Shown here: positions 12,286 through 24,500 of the stretch, piece after piece | Position numbering within the stretch: position 1 is the first letter of the stretch | How the letters are laid out: each line of letters begins with the position of its first letter | Source of the DNA: Desmodesmus armatus | Taxonomy: Eukaryota > Chlorophyta > Chlorophyceae > Sphaeropleales > Scenedesmaceae | DNA: 64,000 nucleotides | Reading direction: 5' to 3' | Assembly: GCA_007449985.2 (NCBI GenBank) | Contig: VIIQ02000001.1 | Coordinates: 700,001-764,000 of the forward strand | Program-made: the position numbers and the translations under genes | The notes under the pieces: model-generated | Told to the model about the DNA's origin: nothing | The model's input: the letters and a program-made list of their open reading frames with translations, nothing else | Database searches by the model: none

Positions 12286-12691
12286 GGGTTGTCTCAACCA
12301 TGTGCCGCCTGACCTGTCAGGGCAGCTCTCAGAGAGCTACAGTACTGTACCTCCTTAGTAATGTTCAACTTCCTGGGCCCACACTGTGTACAACCATTCT
12401 TTGGTGTTGAACAGACTTGCACATTTGCAAAATCCTATCCACACGTAGTTGTTCACGTCCTGTCGTTCCACAACACGAATCCGTCACAGTTTTGATCGCC
12501 AGATCGCCACCCCAAGACGAAGCTGGGAAGCGAATCGAAGTGGCAAAGACGCAAGCAAGGCCATGAGCTGAAGTGTTTATATCTATCAGCCTCCAGTTCC
12601 GAGTCCTGATGAAGCCTTGTCAGCTCAAGCACTGATGCAGTAGTAGCAGCAGCAGCTTGCAATTGCAGTGTTGGCAGTGCAGTCAGGAGGG
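12286..12691 (+). other. Intergenic between MORN-filamin 3' end and PCID2 start
   Basis: 406 bp between tandem + strand genes: 3' UTR of the MORN gene and promoter/5' UTR of the PCID2 gene. No TGTAA was found, so the poly(A) site is not placed. Confidence 0.4.
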
Positions 12692-15600
12692 ATGGAGGGC
12701 TTGCCTCAGATATACCCCTATCTGAGTGCGGTTGAGCGTGCCATTGACGCTTACTCGGGTGAGTCAGGCGGTTCGCAGAATGCCTACAGCAGTGGGGTAG
12801 TCTCCTTCTCGTCCAGGTCATACAAGATTGTTGTGAGCTAGTGTTGTGTGTGGACTTGGGGTTGCTGTCAACATGCAGTTCAAGCCATCAAGCCAGTGTT
12901 CAGGCTTGACAATCCTCTGCTACATCAAGCCCTGTTTGCGCTGAGGAGCGTCAGTGACACACAGCTAAGAGGCGCATGCAGAAGGTGCGTACAGCTTGCT
13001 GTTGGTACAGCAGCCACAGCAGCATCGTTGTCACCAGCACCAAAAAGGAATGTTCAGAGAACTGGCTTGGGAGGCGTTGGTGTGTCTGATTGGTACAGCA
13101 TGCATAGTCACCATGGTGACCAACAGTGCAGATGGAGGTTGCTTGAGCTTCCCTGCAGCCATCATCAGTCCGGTCTCTCGCACATGCAGCCACCTCAGCA
13201 CAAGAAATTTCCGCTGTGAAAGTCCTGTTGTCCTGTACAAAGCAGCTGTGTTGTGTTGTGTTGTGCTGTGCTGTGCTGCAGCAAACTAGATGCGCCCTGG
13301 GCTGACATGGTGTTCAACCACCTCAAGGCTGCACAGCAGCGGGCAGAAGGCACCGCAGCAGAAGCCTTCCAGCTCTACACAGCCCAAGGTCAGCAGCAGC
13401 ATGTGGCTGGCCTTGTTGTGCTTCCCAGTCCAGCTTGTAGAACAAAGATATACATGCGGTGCTCCACAGTCTGGGGCTGCACCTGCTAGTACACCGCAGC
13501 AAGCATGTGAAACAGCCTGCTCGTGAATATAGAATCTTGTGCATCAGTATCATGGTCAAAGGTGCCCCTGGCTCTTCACCAGAATCCTGTCTCTTCACCA
13601 GAATCAGGGTGGCAGCACACAATGCTGCTCAGTCCCTTCCGTACTTGATCCCTATCCATGCAGATGGCCCACTCAAGGCAGCACCAGAGTCAGTGTCACA
13701 GCAGCCAGATGCTGTGTGGATGGCAGCAGCATTTGAACAGATGCTGGAGAATGCAGTTGTGCTGGCGCGAGAGGCGGACAAGCAGCTAGGGCTTGTGGAG
13801 GAGGACAGCAAGGTGGGGCAATGCAGGTAGAAGTTGCTGGAAGTAGGTAGGCAACGCGGGCCAGCACCTGGCACTTGATGCGGTCGCATACCACGCACAC
13901 CAGCGCACAGACTCAAACGCACCAAGGCACCTCTGCCCGAATGAGGTGGCTGGGCAGGTGGCGTCTGAAACCCTCAGGTGGCCAGCTTTGCAGCTCAATG
14001 CCTTTGAGAAAGAGTGTTTGAGCTACGACAGGACTTGGCAGCGCAATTTAGTGCCTTTGGTTTCTGTATGTCTGGGTGTATCTTCTCTTGCTATTGCAGC
14101 TGCCAGGTCGCCTGAAGGCTTGCAATCGTCATCAGCATGGCGCTAAACACTGCAGCCCCAGTGTTGATGGGCGCTCCTGGGCAGCTTGGGTGTCCTGTGT
14201 GCTAGTCACGCGCTCTCGATTCATGTCTGGACGGGCGCCCTGACAGACGTTGGTGTTTGCTGCTGTCCTGCAGTTCAAGACACTGGGAGGCTTCCTGCAG
14301 CCGCTCGCTCACCAGCTGGGAGGGCAGCAGCGCCCGGACGAGCCGGGCCGCATCAGGGCCAGCCTGACGCTGCTGATCACCATGACCCGGGTAAGGGTGT
14401 GTCTGCAGCTTTGCAGCAACACACACGTCGAAGGGGGAGCAGCAATAACGCCAGCATTGAGCGCCCGAGGACTGACACACGATGCAAGAGAGTCAGCCAG
14501 CAAACATTGCCAGCAGGCAGGCAAGCAGTTGTGACAAATTGGCCGCATCGTCTTTGATAATGGGAGTGGGATAAACAGCGCTCTATTGAGCAGAGGTGTG
14601 TCTGGGCCAGCCTGACACTGCTCATCACCATGACCAGGGTAAGGCATGTGCTGAAGGCGCAGGGGCACCACAAGAGGATCCGTGTTTTGGTTCAGCCTGG
14701 CATGTGTTGAATCAATCGTTGCCTGTGCTGCTGCTGTCCTGCAGGTGTATACCAAGCTCAACAACATGCAGGCGTGCACGCAAATGTTGAAAACCTTCAA
14801 CGAGCGCTATTCTGCCAACATCATGCGGGTGAGACCCTGGTGCTGCTGCTGTCGCTGTTGCTCTGCTGTTGCAGAGTTCAGATGTTTGTTACGGCTGGGA
14901 CATGCTCATACACCTAGCACTGTGCCAGCATGCATGCTGCTAGCATGCACGCTAGGCGGCACCTAGCACTTTGCCAGCATGCATGCTGTCACCCAACATT
15001 CTGCTTAGTGCACTCTGCACCAAAGCAGGCGTGCTGCGGTATAAAGGACGGGCAAGGGACTTGGCAAAGGGCTGAGGGCTGTCACCTGTCCTGATGGATG
15101 TCAGCTACCCGTACCAGCAGGACTGGATTGTCCTGGTGCAGCAGTTGTCTGGCACGAGTGCGTCCCAGCGTGCTGGGGCCGCATGCCAGCAGGTACATGG
15201 GGTTTGAGCCGTCTGTGTGCATCGAACTGCACAGGACAGCATGCTTGCTTTGCCTGCTCTGTACTGACGCCGTGGTTTGCTACACCCTTGCACCACCCGC
15301 ACCCTCCTGCTTTCCTGCTGCAGAACATGCCTGCGTCAGCACGGGTGTCGGCTTACTTCTACCTCGGGCGCACAGAGGTGTCCAGCGGCCACATCCTGCA
15401 GGGTCTGCAGCTGCTGGAGCGCGCCTTTGCTGAATGCCCTCGGGACAGCAGGAACATGCAGACCATCCTGCGGTTCTTGGTGCCGGTGAGTGGAGCCGTT
15501 GGGGTGGTGGTTTTTGTCTGTAGCGCCTAATGTAGCTTTGCAACAGCAGCATGGGCTTTCTGGTGTATGTTCGAGAACCTGTTGACGCAGACAAGGCCGG

Positions 15601-16873
15601 CCGTCCGTGCATCTCCAGGGTGGGACAGCAGCCTGCATAAAACGGCTTCCCTTCTGCGGTCCGGTTGAGGTGCTTTGGTGGGTTCCTTCAAGCAATCAAG
15701 GCGCCTCTGCTTGCGTGGATGCGCGCAAGTGACAGATAGCACTAACAGCGCCGCTCCTGCTGCCCTTGCCGTATGTGACTGCCACTTGCTGCAGCTCAAG
15801 ATGCTGCAGGGTGTGCTGCCCTCAACGGACCTGCTGCAGCAGCACGGTCTCACACACTACCTGGTGTTCAGGGAGGCCATGCATAATGGTGATGTGGGGC
15901 TCTTCCAGCGCTCCATGCAGGTACACACATCACATTGTCGCCACCAAGATGCCAGCTGCATGCTGTATGCCTGCATGGTGACAAAGACTTGACATGGATG
16001 TACCAGGTTGCTGCCTGAGCATTCCGGCCTATGTGCAGTATCCAGCATGCGGGTCACGCAGAGTATGAGGCATGTGCGCCTCAACCTCACTCCAGGCATT
16101 TGGTGTGGTCCAGTGCTTGAAGGGCAGCCGCTGCCCTTCAATGTGTTGAACACGCATTCATAGTAGTTTGTGTGCTTGCTGTGCCTCTACAGGAGCTGAC
16201 CACCAAGATGGTTGCTGATGGGACCTACCTCCTGTGGGACCTGCTGATCTTCCATGTGTACCGGCGGTGAGTTGCAAGCGTAAACGTCCGTCGTACTGCC
16301 GTTGCTTTTAGCCCCGGTGCGGCAGACTGCTACACCTTTCTGTCCTTTGCTCCTAGCTGTGCGGCTGTGGTGCTCGCCCATTCCTGGTGTTGTACCACTG
16401 CGCATCGCTTAGCTTTGATTGCTGTCGCATCCGCGTTGTGGCCGCAGACTGCAGCAACTCGTGGTTGATCTTGACACCCCGCAACCAGCATGGTCCCAGC
16501 AGCTAGCCAAGGTTGGTGTTTAGTCCCCGCTGTGTCACCGATTCAAGTGTGGCTGCCGCCCGTCTGACTTATCGTTATCGTCATCACCCCATGCAGGTTG
16601 GTCAAGCGTGTCTACGACATACGGCGGCCGCAGTGTGAGGAGAAGACAGCAGAGCAGGTGCCGCTAGATGTCATCCTGGGTGTGTTGGTGCAGCAGGGGG
16701 CCTCTCCAGACATGGATGAACTGGAGTGCATGCTCACAGTGGCAATCAGCAGCAAGTACATCAAGGGATACCTCAGCAACAAGTCAAAAGTGCTGGTGCT
16801 GGCGAAGGCGGGGGCTTTCCCGGACCCGTGCACTGACTGGTGGACCCCCGTGACTGCTGAGAACGCAGTGTGA
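12692..16873 (+). CDS. PCID2: PCI-domain protein PCID2/Thp1-like (TREX-2 mRNA export)
   Basis: Probable exons: 12692-12758, 12879-12984, 13282-13388, 13664-13812 (or 13826), about 14100/14118-14196, 14274-14390, 14745-14828, 15324-15485, 15795-15920, 16193-16266, 16597-16873; about 450 residues. The protein starts MEGLPQIYPYLSAVERAID. The C-terminal half is typical of PCID2/EER5/Thp1: ARVSAYFYLGR, LKMLQGVLPSTDLLQQ, IFHVYRRLVKRVYDI, then the PCI winged-helix part with MDELECMLTVAISSKYIKGY and the end KVLVLAKAGAFPDP. Known family members bind mRNA as part of TREX-2 at nuclear pores, coupling transcription to export. Weak point: near 14100-14196 the expected LPGRLKAA helix is interrupted by an apparent extra T at about 14120. 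A skip to acceptor 14118 would bypass it, and the donor at 14189 or 14196 is poor. Confidence 0.85.
13246..13281 (+). repeat. GTTGT/GCTGT pentamer array before the PCID2 exon 3 acceptor
   Basis: Several TGTTG then TGCTG repeats lead directly into the CTGCAG acceptor of exon 3. Confidence 0.6.
14592..14638 (+). repeat. Duplicated exon 6 end with splice donor inside PCID2 intron 6
   Basis: The segment encoding ASLTLLITMTR plus the following GTAAGG donor repeats the end of exon 6 (donor at 14390/14391) 248 bp downstream, with a few substitutions. A GAGCAG acceptor-like site at 14592-14593 would give an in-phase alternative exon reading RCVWASLTLLITMTR. It may be a mutually exclusive exon or a dead copy. 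Confidence 0.7.
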
Positions 16874-18576
16874 AGGGGTTGGCGGTGTCCTGGCGGTCTG
16901 CGTGGCATGTGCTGAGGTGGTATTTCAAGGTTTTGTACCCTGTTAGGCTGGTGCTGGTTGTGTGGAACTGCAACAGTTTGGCACAGTTTGTGGCTGTCAA
17001 ACGCCCAAGATACGCGTGCTGCGCAAGGCCCACGAGCGATTCGAATGTTGGCACCCATATCACCCAGCACTAACGAGAACCCGCGGCTTTCATCTGCTGC
17101 TTGCTGGGTTACCTGCTGAACACCCTTTGGGACGTGCATGGCATGATCTGTCAATGGGGTGTGCAGGGGAGTAATCCGCGCAGTACCCCGTTCCAAGGGC
17201 TCCCTGGTTGCTAGCGCTTGTGCACACTTGACAGGAATCCCTTCTAGTAAACCTTAGATGACAAGGGACGGTAGCTGTTGCTGAGACCACACCAACACCA
17301 AAGAATGCAGTCAGAGGCAACCCCTACCAAGCACACGGTGCGGCTTCATTGCCGTGTCCCTACAGAGCGGCCAGTGACCCAGTAAGTAACATGCTAGGCA
17401 AGCCTATTAGAACCACTGATGCAGCGAGCCTGAGCATGCTGCACACATGGCTGCAAACGCACACCAGGAGTGTACGCTTGTTGCATACCGTGCTGCTGCC
17501 TGTGCCTTCCTCAGCACTGTATGAGTGAGGGCCACGACACCACTACCAGATCTGGCCTGTCACACCTGACATACGGCTGCACACTGAGAAGCAAGAACAT
17601 GTGCAGCAACGCTCGAATAGCAGCTGCAGGTGCACAGCATGAAAGCATGACAACATGAATTAAGCTGCTGGGCAAGCGGCCGGCACATCGCCCCAGCCAC
17701 ACATACTATGTGTCAAGGGCAGGCAAACTGGAAGCACCATTAGCAACCATCAGCTACCTGGAACCTTAGTAAGGGGCAGGCAAGCACCACTGCTCACGCC
17801 TTCCCAGGAATCTGGACGCCAGGCACATTTGTGATGACATGGTAGTGGCTGCCTGCTGCTCCCTAAGGGCAAACAGGCAGCTTTGACAAGAGGGACAGCA
17901 GCACATCCATGAAAAGAAAGCCCCAACATGTACATGTGTACAGCATACGGAACAACCAGGACAACTCCTCCCACGCCATATCATGTCAAAGTCATGTTCA
18001 AGTATGCCGCGGGGCATCTTGAGTTTCCATGTGTATGTACACACCTACACTGAGCAATCTGCACACCCAATGGAAGCTGCGTTGCACTATTGCACAGAGC
18101 TGCACAGCAAGATCAACACCAGGCAACCTTGGAACTAGCGACCTCCTGTCACTGACGTGTGGCACACGGCGAGACCATTGTCTGAAACACACTGCAAGTG
18201 CTGCTGGCTTCCAGCTCTTGGTCATTTGCATGGCGGCAAGCAAAAATCTACTCCAGCATGAGGAAGTGTCCAGGCAGGACGCATCAGAACTTGCTGGCGA
18301 GCTGCCATACATGCATCCGACAATCTACCAACATATCAGTGCTGATGCATGATGCGCTCATGCCCAACCACAGTTTCCACACCATTCATGGCATGCTGAC
18401 CCTCACAGGCAGGGGATCGCATGCCAGCCTGGCACTCACTTGATACATGACAGCTAGCTTGGAGCTCCTGCAAGGCCACACGATTATCACACCACCACAC
18501 AGAACAGCACGACGCAACAGAGCACAGCCCTTGACATCACAACACACCTCACACACGAAAACCCCCAATGCCGCAG
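16874..18576. other. Convergent 3' flanks of PCID2 (+) and VTC gene (-)
   Basis: 1.7 kb without supported coding sequence. Base skew is G/T-rich up to about 17.17 kb and A/C-rich afterwards, suggesting a short PCID2 3' UTR and a long (about 1.4 kb) 3' UTR of the minus-strand VTC gene. Confidence 0.45.
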
Positions 18577-21500
18577 CTATGCAGCCAACACCTGCAAGCC
18601 TTGAATGGCAGTGAAATCCGAGTCGCCGCCCTCATCCCCGCCACCGGGGTCATCCCTGGCCCGCATCAGCAGCACGATATCTGCGATGTTGACCATCATG
18701 ACTGCAGCCATGCACGCCACAAACACCAGCGCCATCGCCAGCGGTCCAACAGGATCATCAACTCGGCTGCAGCAGCAGGGAAGCGCAGGGCAGCAGCAGC
18801 AACAGATGATCAGCCAGCGCAGATGTGTGCTGCCAGTGACGGGGACCACCAAAGCAAGCCTCTGCTGTCCTGCAACACAGCGTGCATCTGCGTCATGCCA
18901 TACACCCCACAGATGTAACGGTCACTTACGTCAGCCTGTCTGTTGTGGTGGCAGCTGTAGTGTAGTGACAGTGCAGATCAAGTGTCTCAGCTTGGCGGCA
19001 AGACCAAGTGCCTGCCAATCTGACCTAGCATGTCAATTATTCCTGCACACCAAATCTCCTCCACAGTGTAGCATCCACCACATGCGAAATGGTCACCAGC
19101 TGCACTCTTTGCACTGACACTGTCTGTCGGCGCTATTCAGTACCCCGTCAGTGTTTTCTGCCTTCAAGAACCATGGTGGTTCAGCACACGGCCCTCACCT
19201 GTAGCGCATGGAGTGCAGCCGCTTGCCTCGCCACACATAGCTCTGTATAGCATAAGCCACGATGATGCAGCTAGCCGGGAGCATCAGCAAGCATATGATC
19301 TCCGCAACATGCAGCGTGGGGCGCTTGAGCGGGTTCACGTATGCCATACTGCTGTAGCCCATCAGCAGGACAGCAACGCTGGCAAGGGTGATGGCAAGGT
19401 TGAGCCAGTTCAGGAAGACAGCCTCGGAGTAAAGGTACTCGCGGCTCTCGATCAGGTGCACGGGGTTGTAACGGCGGGGGCGGTAGGACCTGCAAGAGGC
19501 GGCAGGGTTTATGTCAACACCGTGGCAGGGTTTCACAGAGGTTATCTTGAGCTGCGACAGCCTTTGCCAGCAAGCAGGACCAGTTGCTGACGCGTAGGCT
19601 GCACCAGCCCACGCAATTTTTGCTTGGATCAATGCCATGGCTTGCTCTATCCACCCACCCTGCTACTTGATTCATAAATATATCGGTGTGGTTATCGACC
19701 AAGGGCAATGGTGCGACACGCTGCAGTGACAACACCATGCTCAGCTGACAGGCGCGTAGCAGAGATGCTGCCACAAATATCCACCTATGTCTTCCACTAG
19801 AGCACTACATAACTTAGGAGCTAACCCCTTACCTGCTGCCCTCAGGCCGGAACAGCGGCGGTGGCTTCTTCTTCCTGTGTACTAGCTGCCACAGCGCAGC
19901 CAGCACCCCGTGCTGCCACCCGCCAGCGCTGGCAAGAACGGCTCCTGCTGTATCTGCCTCCGTGGGGCCGTCACCCCCCAAGCTGCTGCTGTGCGGGTGT
20001 CCGTCTGCCCAGGACACCCTCGGCCCACCTGCTGCATCCTGGCTGGTCACCCGCAGGCGGGACGGCCTGTGGACACTGCTGCTGGTGGGGCCTGCCTGGC
20101 TTGCAGGAGCAGCAAACTCTCCAAAACCTGACACCTGGCCCACACCCGGCTGCTCTCCCTGCTGCTGCTGCTGCAAGCTTAAGAGGCCGACATCTGCGCT
20201 GCCGCTGCCGCCGCCAGCGGTGCTGCCAGTGTTTGAAGCTCTTCTGCCTGACCCTCCTCCACTACTGGCACGGCTCAGCACAGCTTTGAAGCTTCCACTC
20301 AACCGCTGCAGCATGGGCTGCTGCTGCTGTTGTTGCTGTTGCTGTCCGGCAGCCCCAGCAGCACCCTCTCCCACCCCGCCGCTGCTGGTGCGCGCCAGAT
20401 TCGTGAAGCTTCCTGTGCTGCTGTTGCGCCGGTGCTGTGCCTGCATTTGCTGCTGCAGGAGCGCTGCCCTGCGAACCTCTAAAACCTCTAGCTTTGCCTG
20501 CAAGGTTGACACTGAGAGCTCAACTAGCTCGTCATCCATCCAGTAAGGTACCGCCCTCACAATTTCAGGCAGTAGCACAGCGCAGCCGTGGATGAACTTG
20601 CTCCAGTCCTCCACAGGGATGACAGCCTCTGACCCCATGACCTGTGAGGGGATGGTGTGCGCAGCATTACACAGCGTGGGACAGCACAGCACGAAGCGTC
20701 AGCACCACCCTCAGCATAGCCCTGTATTGAGATGCACCACCTTATCCTTACCAACAAGTGTCAGCACAATGTCAGCACCACCCTCATCATAGCCCTTTGG
20801 CAGTGATGTACCAACTTCCTATGTGGACCAACGCATGGGGTGCTTGTATGAATTGAAATGTCGGCAAGACGACCATGTCATGACGCCATGATGATGGTGG
20901 CGCTGGATATCTGAAAGTTCAGCATTCAGACTACCACCCCTGCCAAGGCAGTGATGGAGGCAGTCGACAAAGCAAAGCTGGGGCCAAGCCGACTCGGTGG
21001 TGCAATGCAGTCTGCGAAGGCAAGGCCGATGCGTAGGGGTTGGGGGGCAGAAAGTAAAAAATGCGTCTGCTGAGGCAACTTCCCCAATCACCTGCTGAAG
21101 CCAGTCTGGAGCGTTCTGATTTGCTGGCAGCCTGTAGGACACCTTCATAAGAGCATATGGCATAGGGTGCCACACAGGGCCAGCCGCCCCTCCACTGCTG
21201 CCGCCAGCATGCAGCGGACTGCCGGGCTCCCTGCCACTGCTGTGCCTGGGCGATTCTTCTTGCGCCAGAGACTGTGTGCTGAAGACTGCATCCCATGCAG
21301 CATCTGAGGCATGCAGCCCGGGAGGCACTGTGTCCACCCCGTTGCTGTCAGGAGCGCTGTGCTGCCAGTCAGCTGGAGGAGCATCCTGCACAATGAAAAG
21401 GAAGTGAAAGCGGCCAGGCAAGGAATAAATGGAGAAGCGATTCATGCATGCAAAATCTTGATATGGCAGATCAGTCGGGGCTGATTTCATTGCTTCCGTG

Positions 21501-24500
21501 GTGCTATCGCCACAAAATGCGAAAGCGGTCGGGCTTACCAGTGGTCTCGTTGTCACGTCGGTATCAATCGTGATGCGGATGCGATCGTCAAACGGCATGG
21601 CGAACACCATGCGGCGCAGGACGCAGTGCAGCACGGGACGCAACCGCATCCTGCCGACAAAACGCTGGACCTCGTTGAACAGCGACAGCTGGTCTGCTGT
21701 TGGCACTGGCGGGTCGAGGTAGGCATCTGCAAACCCTGCCTGCAGCTCGTCATCCTCTTCTTCTGCTGCAACTTCCACTGCAGCTGCAGCACCATCATGA
21801 AGCGAGTGTCCTGCGGCCTCTGGGCTCTGTCGCTGCTGCTGCTCACGTTCCAGCAGCTGCAGCAGGCTTGGGTGGCTGCCAGAACTCCCCAGCTGATCGA
21901 AGCTCCTGCTGCTGAAAGACCCGATCGCAAACCCGCTTGGCACTCGAATGCTAGCTGCTAGTGCCGCTGCTGCCTGATCGTCTGCTGCATCCCCACCTCC
22001 ATCTATCGCAACTGCGGCTGCGGCTGCGGCTGCGGTTGCCTGCGCGAATGGGGATGCCGTCTGCACTTGAAGCGGCTGCCGCTGCTGCTTCTGCTGCACT
22101 GTACTGGAAGCGCGCATGAGCTGTGCTTTGCATGCTGGGACCTCACAGAGGTCAGCTAGGGCATCGCCTAGGGTATAGGCTCCTGCCAGATACTGCGGCA
22201 GCTTGTCACCGGCGATGAGCAGCGAGTCCTTTGTGTTGGGCTCGCCTAGCAACAAGCAGCAGACACAAGCAGCAAGCAGCGACACATCAGGAAGGATGAT
22301 TGCCTTGCCATGCTTGCACCAGGTGGAGGTACGCTGTCACACACAATGCGTCGACTCTGCACGCACAAGGTTGAATCTGACCACGAGGCAGGGCAAGTAT
22401 CCAGCACAGACCTGCGCATGCATTCTCCCAATTCCATCCTTGCCAGCCACACCCCACAAGGCATATAATATGATGTAACCCACCTCTCCAGCCCTCCCGG
22501 TATATCTTCCGTTCCAGCACCACCTTATCCGGGCGCACTGACTCACTACACCCCTGCTGCATGCTGCTGGCGCTGTGAGCGCTGGCACCCTGACCGATCC
22601 ACCGCGCTTTCAGGGTCTGCGTCTGTGGCCGCAGGAACAGCCTTCCATGGTACAGGTGCAGCGCTGCGTTGTCAAAGTAGACGGTGTGCAGGGTAGTGGT
22701 AAAACCGTCAAGCGCCGGCTGCAGCAGCGGCTGCTGCTGCCGCTGCTTTATGCTGCTGCCTGATTGCCCCTGGTGTGGTTGCTGCTGAGGTGCTAAGCTG
22801 CTGGTGCTGCCGCGGCTCTGCTGCTGCTGCTTGTGTAGTGGCTGCCCCTGCCCCTGCGGCTGCAGCTGCGGCTGCTGCTGTGTTTGCGGTTGCTGGTGCC
22901 ACCATTGACCCCCGCCAAGCGCAGCGGTGACACCATCCCCACTGCCTTCTGCCCCTCTCCCTGCAGCCACAGAGTGAGACGTGCTTGGCAGCAGTGGCAG
23001 ATGCTGCAGGATGAAGTACATCACAGCTGACACATCCGACTCCTGCACCCAGAACTTCCGTGTGATCCTCACAGTATCTTCACCCTCCGTGCCGTCCGGT
23101 GCACGGCTTGCTGCTGTTGCCGGCCCAGAGCTAGGCTGTGACACAGGAGGGCCGCTTCCTGACCCTGCTGCTGCTGCTAATGCTGCTGCAGAGGCGCCTG
23201 CAGCACCGGCGACAGCACTAGCTGCACCTGCCATGGCAGACCCAAAGGCCGCTGCAAGGCCGCCAGCCGCCTTGCTGATGCTGCTGCTACTGCTGCTATT
23301 TGATGCCTGAGACTGCATGTTGCCTGCAGTAGCTTGCTGCTGCTGCTGCAGTGGTGGCGGCAGCGATGACTGCTGCTGCTGCTGCTGCTGCTGCGGCAAT
23401 GGTGGCTGCTGCTGATGCTGCGGCGGCAGTGGCGGGAGGCCTGCACACCGCTGCCGCGCCTGCTGCTGCTGCTGTTGGCGTTCCCTGCTGCTGTAGATGC
23501 TGGCTGCGTGTAGGTGGTAGTAGCAGCTGCTCAGTGCCGCCCACATGTACTGCCGCGTGCTGTCGTCTAGCCAGGGTGACCGTTGAAGATGGTGAAGGTA
23601 GAGGTGCCATATGGGTGACTCAGGGAGGCACTGCACACCAGGACAAGGATGCAGTTACGGTTGCAGTATTTGGCATGGCAAGGCCGTGCAACCTGCAAGG
23701 GAGCCGGATAACCCAGGCCGTGCACAGGAATGTCTTGACAAGAGCAGTAGGTTGCTGAGGAAACAGGGGAAGGAACAGGAATGAAGATAGGTTTGGTTCA
23801 AGGTGTCTGTGGCTTTCTGGGGAGCCGGTACTTACAGGAGGTCCAGCCCCACGGATCTTGGCGCTGAAGGCACTAGTGTGTGTGAAGTGGGCTGAGTTCA
23901 AGCTGTAGTAGCAGCTTCAGCCCGCAACAAATCACGGCCACTGAGTTCGACACCCGCTCCTGGCAATGGGGGCTGCTGTCACAGCCTTTCATTATGGCTG
24001 CTTCCAGCTGCCAACCTGTTTGAAGCAACGTCATCGTTGTCAAACCCGGACTGCACCTGCGGCAGGACTCACTTTGTCATGCTTCTTGCAGATCTTGACA
24101 AAGCCCATCTGGTTGAGGTGCATGTAGGCTTCCAGGGCCAGCAGCTGCCTGCCTAGCTCATGTGCCTGCTGCTCCAACTGCCGGCAGTCCTGCAGGGACA
24201 ACTGCGGTGCTGCTGCTGCCAGGGCCTGCAGCTCCTCCTGCAAGCTGCTGCCTTGTGCTGTGATGAAGTCACGGACCTGCAGGAAAAGATGAGTCAACCA
24301 CATGATGACGCCACGTGTTAAGTGGTTGATTTGCCACAGTTTGCCACAGTTTCGGCACCAAAGACTGCAAGTATGGTCGGCACTGCTATGCTTGCAGCGG
24401 ACGAAGAGCCGCGCTGTGGTTCAGCCAATGCGCATTATGACACTCTGTGACTACCCCCTCTGCTGCTGATGCTGCTGCTGCTGGGTTGGTGCTTATGAAG

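Noticed and set aside
16446..16510. Possible extra PCID2 exon reading LQQLVVDLDTPQPAW
   Set aside because: It can join exon 10 in phase, but it then forces the next exon into a frame with a stop. Direct joining of 16266 to 16597 gives the conserved FHVYRRLVKRVYD.
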